Below are positions 57,652-64,000 of a DNA stretch of 64,000 nucleotides, one piece after another. Origin of the DNA: Naematelia aurantialba (Eukaryota; Basidiomycota; Tremellomycetes; Tremellales; Naemateliaceae). The notes beneath the pieces were generated by a model, which was given only the letters and a program-made list of their open reading frames with translations, did no database searches and was not told the origin of the DNA. The translations under genes were made by a program, and so were the position numbers. The stretch's first letter is position 1. Every line of letters starts with the position of its first letter. The DNA is taken from assembly GCA_021527695.1 (NCBI GenBank), contig JAKFAO010000005.1, forward strand, positions 806,001 through 870,000, read 5' to 3'.

Positions 57652-59601
57652 ATGTCCAAGCCGACGGCGCCGTTGCTCATCCACGTCCCGTCGCTGTTCT
57701 CGATCGTCGAGCCGGGGGTATACCGATGCGCCAGTCCTACTGCTGCTCAGGTAGGTTCTCGCTCGCTGTCTCTGTCGCCTTGCCTTGGACTTGGGTCTTG
57801 GTCCTTGTTGTTTGGTCCTTGCTCTGTTTCCTTACTGCTTGCTGTTTCTGCTTGCTCCTTACTGCTTGCTGCTTGATGCTTGCTCGTTCTCCGACTAGGA
57901 GGGCTGTTTCTGGCGATCTTCGATCTTCGGTCTCCTCAGCGCTTCTGTTACCGCTCGTTACCGCTCGAGTCTTCCTGTTCTGCTGATTCTGTCTCTTCCG
58001 AGTCCTGCCTGGTCTGCGTAATCTGTGCTGTGGCCTTGTATCCTGTGCTATGGCCTGCTCTGTGTATCCTGTACGGTGCTGTTCCATACTATACCGACGG
58101 TACCAGCCCGGCCAACGCTGATCTCGCAGGTCCCGTTTCTAGCTACACTCGGCCTCCGGACAATCGTCTCTCTCACGCCTGAGCACCCCATCAAGCCGCT
58201 CCTCCAGCTGGCATATACCGCCAATATCTCTTTTGTGAGCTGCGCTTGCACTTCCGCTTGTACTCTCCCTTCACTCGCTTCCACTTCCACTTCCTCCACT
58301 TCCGCTTCGACTTCCTCCTCTTCTTACAACTCCGCTTCCGCTTCTATTTGCGCTTTACTTGCACTTCCGCTTGCACTTCACTTCACTTGTGCTTCCCTTC
58401 CACCTCGGCTTCCACTCCGCGTTGCGAATCCTCACTACACTCCCCGGCGCCGAGGAGCTGACCCCCAGATCCACCTCGGAGTGACCCTGTGGCGCCCCCG
58501 GTCAGACTGGAGACCCGTCAGAGATGAGCTGGTCAAAGCGGCGCTCGAGATGATCCTCGATACGCGGACGCACCCGATTCTCATTCTCGACCCGTACGTC
58601 TCTACGTTTCTGCGTCTTCGGCTCTGCGCCCCTCGCCCCTACTTCCCTCTGTCGCTCTGTCACTCCGTCCCCACCTCCTCTTCACGCCTTCAGCACATTC
58701 CTTACGGCGTTGCCGTTGATCCGGTCGCCCCGAGTCAGCTCAGGTAACTCTGGCTGATCATACCCCAGATTAGGGATCCACCAAACTGGCTGCGTGGTCG
58801 GCGCGCTCAGAGCCATGCAGGGCTGGAACTTTGCGAGCACGCTCGTCGAGGTACGTCATCCCACTGCCTATTGCCATTCTCCGCTCTACTGTACAACTTA
58901 TTGGCGGGTCGCTATCATCCCCTTCTGTCCCCTGTGTGTCTTCTATGCCTGGGCCTGTCGCCGGGTCGCCATGTCGCGAGACCGATGAGCTGATCGAAGT
59001 TTCCCAGTACCGCGCACACTCTGGACCAACCAAACATCGGTACTCTGACGAGCAGTACATCGAGGCAAGTGTGCTTGCTGTTCTTCTCCCTTCCTCTTCC
59101 CGGTTATGCCAGCTGGTATTTACCTCAACTGCGCGGGACGTTTGCGCGGTGCACTGTGCTTGCAGTTGTTAGCGCCGTTACTGACTCTGTTCGCAGCTGT
59201 TCGACCCGGATCTGATAAACCTGCCTCCGGCACAGTACTTGCCTAAGTGGTACGTGCCTAGTACCGGCGGTCGCAACGACGACGACGATGAAAACGATGC
59301 GGACGCCAAGGTAGACTATGTGGGTGATGCGGATGATGTGGATGATGTAGGTGATGTAGGTGATGTGGGTGGTGTGGATGGTGAGGACCAAGGGGACAAC
59401 CACGGTCCAGACGGAGCGGGGGACCAAGCGGGAACCGTCGAGATGGGACTGGGGCAGCGAGGTTCTGAACGTAAATCTGGCAAGGGAGAGACTGCGGACA
59501 GAGAGGTAGATGGCGTCGTATCGGGACAGAGCGTGGCCGAGCCCACAGTGGACTGGAGTGATGGGCGGTATCCTGATGGGCCGATGACGGGCGTGGGATG
59601 A
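57652..59601 (+). CDS. SIW14/OCA-family protein tyrosine phosphatase-like, predicted inactive
   Basis: The ATG at 57652 gives MSKPTAPLLIHVPSLFSIVE then PGVYRCASPTAAQ, the family start (P..FS.VEPG.YR...P). Exons follow with VPFLATLGLRTIVSLTPEHP, LGVTLWRPRSDWRPV, VKAALEMILDTRTHPILILD, then (58769 on) LGIHQTGCVVGALRAMQGWN, next YRAHSGPTKHRYSDEQYIE and LFDPDLINLPPAQYLPKWYV. This is the full Siw14/Oca core in order. The P-loop, normally H-C-x5-R, reads L-D-P-L-G-I-H-Q-T-G: His to Leu, Cys to Asp, Arg to Gln, so no phosphatase chemistry is expected. Yeast Oca2/4/6 are similarly degenerate subunits of the OCA complex. A long disordered Asp/Gly-rich tail follows, ending in a stop that lies in a tandem repeat (59593-59637). 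Introns are large for this genome (two over 170 nt). Confidence 0.82.
57775..57885. repeat. CTTGCT/TGTTTCTGCTTGC-type repeats in an intron of the SIW14-like gene
   Basis: Repeated TTGGTCCTTG, TTACTGCTTGCTG and CTTGCTCCTTACTGCTTGC motifs on the plus strand within the first intron. Confidence 0.7.
58242..58430. repeat. CTTCCGCTT/CTTCCACTT hexamer-like repeats in an intron of the SIW14-like gene
   Basis: Many units of CACTTCC(G/A)CTT and CTCCACTTCCGC in a pyrimidine-rich intron preceding the IHLGVTLWRPR exon. Confidence 0.75.
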
Positions 59602-59637
59602 GGGTATGGAGTGGGATGAGGGTATGGAGTGGGATGA
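59593..59637 (+). repeat. 18-nt tandem repeat spanning the stop codon of the SIW14-like gene
   Basis: GTGGGATGAGGGTATGGA is repeated twice in full (59593, 59611) and half a third time (59629). Each copy contains TGA in the same frame, so stops fall at 59599, 59617 and 59635 (each 18 nt apart). Confidence 0.95.
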
Positions 59638-60131
59638 AATAGGAGTTGGACGCAGAGGTGGTTGAATGTAGATTTATGGAGTCGGATGAACAATTTATAG
59701 ACTCGGACAAACAGCCCTCAAGTTGATGAGTGCAGAGAATAACGGTGGGGATGATACAGCGTGTGGTGGTCTGATTGGACGTATGCTGCGTGGCGGTTCC
59801 CACCTCCAACCGCTATGCACGACCGGTACCCTCAGACAGCGCACAGTTAGAGTAGAGATACATGTCACTTTCGAGCCTTGTCGAGCATCGATCACTTCCA
59901 AACTTGTCCACCGGCATTCTGCCCACCGTCTACTCCCTACTCTGATAGAGCAGCGCAGGGCACAAACACCGCCAGCCTGCTACCCGCTCTCTGCACAGCC
60001 TTCACACTCCGTGTCTCGCCGACTCATCCGCGCCATCTTTACCATCTCCACCATTTCTACCATCTTCACCATTTCTACCATCTCCACCATTTCTACCATC
60101 TCTACCCTTCTTACCATCTTACCATCCTCGC
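59602..60131. other. Convergent 3' region with a CACCATTTCTAC repeat
   Basis: 530 bp receiving two 3' ends. At about 60036-60123, just downstream of TIM10 in its own sense, lie seven or so 9-12 nt units of ACCAT(C/T)T(C)(C)... (CACCATTTCTACCATCT). Confidence 0.6.
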
Positions 60132-60884
60132 CTAGCGCCCAAACGTCCCGCTGGCCTGCGCCGCTCCGCCCATAGTCTGCATCCGCTCTCCGACAATCTT
60201 GTTCACCTCGAAGAACTTTGCGCTGCACCGGTCGATGCACACGCCCTCGCCCTTGAGCAGGTCGCCCTCGGCGTATCGGTGCGACATGGGGTTCGGCTGG
60301 ATGCACTTGGCGTAGCAGGACGACACGAGCCGGTTGCTTTGGGGTCGGCGCGGGGGGGGGGGGGCGGGGAACAGCAGTTGATGGGCCGGCACGGTCCGGG
60401 ATGGCAGAGCAAACACGGCAAGGTTGCGGGTGATGATGGCGAGACGAGACGGCACCGCGAGGTTGGCGGGGAGGAAGTCGCGGTTGGGGAGGAAGTCGAC
60501 AAAGTCAAGGATGGCGAGAAAGCCGCGGTTGGTGGGTGAGAAAGCCGAGGTCAAGACAAGTGTTGAATCGTGAGCGGGTATCGAGAGTGAAGCAGGACAC
60601 GAGACATCGAGCGCAGTGAAAGCAGACGAGCAGATACATCTCGTCAGCCCCTTGCTTACTCTCAGAGTTCCGCGGATCTCGCCAACCGCCTGCCCGACCG
60701 CCTGCCCAACCGCAGACTCACAACACATCTGTAATCATGTCCAGCTCGGCGACGGCCATCTCAATCTTGGCATGGTCCACCGAATTCGAGTTTTGCTCTG
60801 CCATCACCACACGTCAGTGGGTCTATACAGCACAGACGCCATCGACTTTGACTCACGCTTTCCGCCAAATAAGAACGATGACAT
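60132..60884 (-). CDS. TIM10: Mitochondrial intermembrane-space chaperone Tim10
   Basis: Small Tim that, with Tim9, escorts hydrophobic precursors across the intermembrane space. The ATG at 60884 gives MSSFLFGGK; exon 2 reads [20 protein letters not shown] with ITDV, and a third exon after a long intron reads [12 protein letters not shown], then [20 protein letters not shown] and [16 protein letters not shown]. The twin CX3C motifs (CYAKC, CIDRC) and the KGE and VGE...MQ blocks identify Tim10. TAG at 60132-60134. The loop between the CX3C pairs is 21 residues, five longer than the 16 typical of Tim10, because of an extra NPMS-like stretch ([14 protein letters not shown]). The second intron (about 60345-60713) contains a poly-G run. 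Confidence 0.93.
60352..60364. repeat. Poly-G run in a TIM10 intron
   Basis: GGGGGGGGGG and flanking G tract (plus strand), i.e. poly-C on the sense strand 5-10 nt from the third exon, in the acceptor's pyrimidine tract. Confidence 0.8.
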
Positions 60885-61155
60885 GATGCTTGCCTGTCAC
60901 TAGGATGACCAACCCACAAGTGAAAGATGTCTGCGACAAGCGACAGCGGGCAGCAACAGACACCGAAATTGAAAACCGTCCAGACACTTTGCTTCCGTCG
61001 GCTACACCCTTTCGTGGATACGTTACATGACACTGCTGGATGAAGAGTCTATCAAATACAAATATCGCAAGCTACTGTAATCAAACGTCGATGCAGAGGG
61101 TCTAATGGATCAGAAGGAGGTGAAAGAGAGTAAACCGTGACGGAGAGAGTCGCCT
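60885..61155. promoter_or_regulatory. TIM10 promoter / UFD4 3' region
   Basis: 271 bp between two minus-strand genes; nothing distinctive seen. Confidence 0.4.
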
Positions 61156-64000
61156 CTATGAAAGGTGGAACGAGCCACCGCCATCTACGATTGCGCGCTG
61201 GACTTGCGCAGCAAGCACCTCTCTCGTAGAGTAGTCGGGCATCTTGAGATACTGATGCACATTAGACTATGCTCAATAGTTGGACTGCATGAAGAAAGCC
61301 TACCTGAGCACACGTCATCACACTTGGCAAGTAGTCGTCGGCGCGGAAAGGTGCTTCATGTGGCTTGCGCACAACAGTGAACGGAGGCGTAAGGCCGCGG
61401 AAACCACCAATGGGTAGCTTTGGTGCACCAGTGATACTGTGACATTAAGGATCGACTCGCAGATCACGACAGATCACTCACAACTGTAGGAACTGCCTCC
61501 TCTGATCTTTATCGTAAGACGACATGACCTCAATCAGGTTCTGAACAGCTCGACTGTCGAGGTTATACCCGTGATCCGCCTTGATCGCTTGCTCAAGAGC
61601 TACGGACATAAGCCTAGATTTCCCCGCTGATCGGAATGACGCACCTTCTCGTGACCAGTCCTCATCGGCATTACCGAACAGCAGGCCGAGCTCTTCCGGG
61701 GAGAAGATCTTGAGATCTTCAACAGAAAAGATCAAGGAAAAGCCTAATTGCATCAGTGGACGTCGGCTACCGAGACATGACGTACCTTCTTGGAATGCCT
61801 TGACTTGTTGAACAACGCCACTACCGAGGATCATCTCAAGCACGAGGCTCAGATATTCTTCCAGATTCGTATCGTCCACTTCGATATGCGCACCGCCGGG
61901 CTGAGAAGATCAGCAGATCATGCAAAAGCTAACTCACCTTCAACTCGATATTATAGCCTGGCAATGTAAAGTCGAGGGACAGGTCGTGCAGTTTCGCACC
62001 GCCGATGGTCAAAGCCATCAGCTTACTGCGTCGCGAGGCCGGCGGCTTAGACGATGTCAGCACTAGCATTGAAACAGCGTCAAGTAGCTCACCAAATGCA
62101 AAGCTTCGATCTCCTTCTTGGCAAACAGATAACCCTGCAGCCGCTCTAGCGATCTGGCGAGGGTTTCGTCCACTAATTTGAGAGTGGCGATACTCTTCCT
62201 GACCTTCTGACCGAGGATAAGCTTCAAAAAGACCCTGTTGAGGTTGACATCTATGATTCGAGAGTCAAGCAGGGCGCGACCCATGAACAATCCGAGCGAT
62301 TTATACCAAGACATGTTACTGCTGAGGACATCAGCATCATCGCGACTATTGTACCCACCTGGCCGTCAAGGGTAGCTGGCCTGCTGTAGCGACCGGCGCG
62401 GGATAGAGGCCTTTCGGATGGTAGACATATGCGCCCGGTTTCCCTTCATCTTCATCCCTCCACAGCGACAGCGACCTCCTGGCAAATTCCTTCGATACTA
62501 GAGAATAGAACTCAAGAGTCGGTCCTAGACCAGTCCCAATCTCGTCAAAGTATTCGACTTCTAAAATACCGTTGGATGTGCCGTAGAGCTCGAGCACCTT
62601 GGCAGCGCTCTCGAGAAGTTGCGATCGGGAGATACGGACCTTCTGCCGAACGATCCGCGCCAGATGGGACAGGTCGTCTCGTCGATGACTGTTTCGCCCT
62701 TGCTGTGATGCAGCGTACCTTGCAATGAGGCGCCCGTAACCAAAAGAGGTCGACTGTAGGAACGAGTATCGCGTCTCGAAGGGGAACAGAAAGGAGAAGT
62801 TCTTGGGAAGGTCGATTGCCCACTCAGGCATGCAGTTGCTGGACAGTCAGAATCAATTACTATATGCGAAACTCACCTGGCGATGATCATCGTCTCCTCT
62901 AGCTGTCTGGTCAACTTTGCCGTGAGTTTGTTGTTAACGAAGAGATTCTCGTCCACGGCAGACGCATGTGGGCCAGAGATCTCTCTGACATCGACACACA
63001 GGCCGTGTATGACGCGCAGTAGGCGTAGAATCTTTGAAGTAGATGCCGAACCAGCAAGAGCCGAAGGCAAACCACTAGCGGCCGAAGCAGGGGATGGCGC
63101 GTCAAGGGGCGCTTCTGCGGCCTGTCAACACCGAAATGTGGACGGCGTGTGACTCACTAGTTGGAGCAGGACCATCGACCTTGCGGAATTTGATGATCAC
63201 TGGCAGTCCGTATACGCCACCCGACAAAGAGCTACCTGACGTGGATGCCTGCTGATGCCTGTGCACCGCGCCATATACCGTATCGTCGAGTGAAACAGGG
63301 TTGCCATTGAGAGAAAATTCCAGATGCCAGTCCACGGGAGCCGCCTTGACAGCACCAGCATACGAAGCGGACCTAGGTGTAATTGTGCCACTGCCCGACG
63401 GACCTGCTTGACTGGCTGCTGCGGCAGGTTGACTTGGCGTAGCAATTCTGGTCCCCTCTGGCGTCTTGGCTTCGACTCGGGAGCCATCTGACTGTAGTCA
63501 GTAGATGCAGAGATGTCACGGAGATGCTGCCTACCAGGTGCGACCGACATAGTGACGACCTTCTCCACAGGACGATTCAGCTCCTCCTCCATCTCATCCT
63601 CAAAGACCTGATCGGGTCAGCCCCTAGTTACAGGTTCGTTGGGACTTACTTCATGTCCATATTCCTCGTCCGAGAAGCCTTCATCATCAAAATCCATGTC
63701 CATCGGCATGCTGGGAAAGATCGAAGGCTCGGGAGCACTCGAAGCAAGCGGTGCTGGCGGCGTTGGATCTGTCGCAACAATAGACGCCGCTTCCAGTGGA
63801 GCCTGCCCACTGAGTCTAGCACTCCTGCGACGAGTGGGTTGCGGAGCGGGCATCGACACTTCTCCAGGTGTAGGATCGGGAACAGGTTGCCGAGAGCTTT
63901 CTGGAGCCGATGAAGCTGTGGGGATGGACGGCCCTTCGGCGCTGTCAAGACCACCGAGACGCCCACTGAGAGCGGAGAGAATCCTCGATGCGTTCGATTC
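61156..64000 (-). CDS. UFD4: HECT-type E3 ubiquitin ligase, UFD4/TRIP12 class, C-terminal part; start lies beyond the right edge
   Basis: Catalyses ubiquitin-chain formation on ubiquitin-fusion and N-degron substrates. The right edge is in a disordered, acidic, Pro/Ser-rich stretch ([20 protein letters not shown]). Next come [40 protein letters not shown] and [19 protein letters not shown], then the HECT domain: [115 protein letters not shown], and [17 protein letters not shown] with the catalytic Cys, ending [18 protein letters not shown] at 61156-61158. The C-terminal FHLS end is family-typical. About 14 short introns. The N-terminal armadillo part lies outside the window. Confidence 0.93.

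Noticed and set aside
1..64000. Transposons, CRISPR arrays, tRNA genes and secondary-metabolite clusters
   Set aside because: Looked for transposase or reverse-transcriptase motifs, spaced palindromic repeats, T-loop motifs and adjacent biosynthetic enzymes by eye; none was convincing. A tRNA search tool could still find one in the gaps.

Overview
The window is nuclear DNA of a filamentous-type fungus, most likely a basidiomycete (Agaricomycotina level; species not determinable). Reasons: dense protein genes on both strands, each cut by many short introns (usually 45-65 nt, GTGAGT-like donors, CTGAC/CTAAC branch points close to a CAG/TAG acceptor); a GC-rich genome; and basidiomycete-type proteins (AA14-like copper oxygenase, DUF7598-type membrane protein). 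There are no operons, rRNA genes, CRISPR arrays or recognisable intact transposons. I support 22 protein genes; both edge genes run out of the window. Most coordinates below span start to stop and include introns.

Layout, left to right: SEC21 gamma-COP (-, partial), a GPI-type beta-helix secreted protein (+), SMC6 (-), GNAT acetyltransferase A (-), a Ser/Pro-rich unknown (-), a CrpA/PCA1-type copper P-type ATPase (+), a GRIP-domain golgin IMH1 (-), VPS20/CHMP6 (+), an ORC6-like protein (+), NAT4/NAA40 histone acetyltransferase (-), VAC14 (-), a MED25-like poly-Q protein (+), an AA14-like LPMO (-), mercaptopyruvate sulfurtransferase (-), a coiled-coil multipass membrane unknown (-), GNAT acetyltransferase B, paralogue of A (-), mitochondrial Lon/PIM1 (-), a DUF7598-type membrane protein (-), a Ser/Thr-rich single-pass surface protein (+), a SIW14/OCA-family pseudophosphatase (+), TIM10 (-) and UFD4/TRIP12-type HECT ligase (-, partial).

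The genes are mostly housekeeping: vesicle and endosome traffic (SEC21, IMH1, VPS20, VAC14), chromosome maintenance (SMC6, ORC6-like, NAT4), mitochondrial quality and import (Lon, TIM10, sulfurtransferase), transcription (MED25-like) and ubiquitin (UFD4), with a few surface or secreted proteins and a copper pump. No functional cluster is evident.

The unusual layer is repeat structure. Nearly every intron longer than about 150 nt carries a minisatellite or low-complexity tract, while exons are mostly clean. Three genes (copper ATPase, Lon, SIW14-like) have short tandem repeats that span the stop codon with unit lengths divisible by three, so the C-terminal codons and the stop are repeated in phase downstream. 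One GNAT intron has its branch-point/acceptor module triplicated. Other points: an active-site-dead phosphatase, an LPMO whose N-terminal histidine is the last codon of exon 1, and two introns that seem to lack canonical borders.
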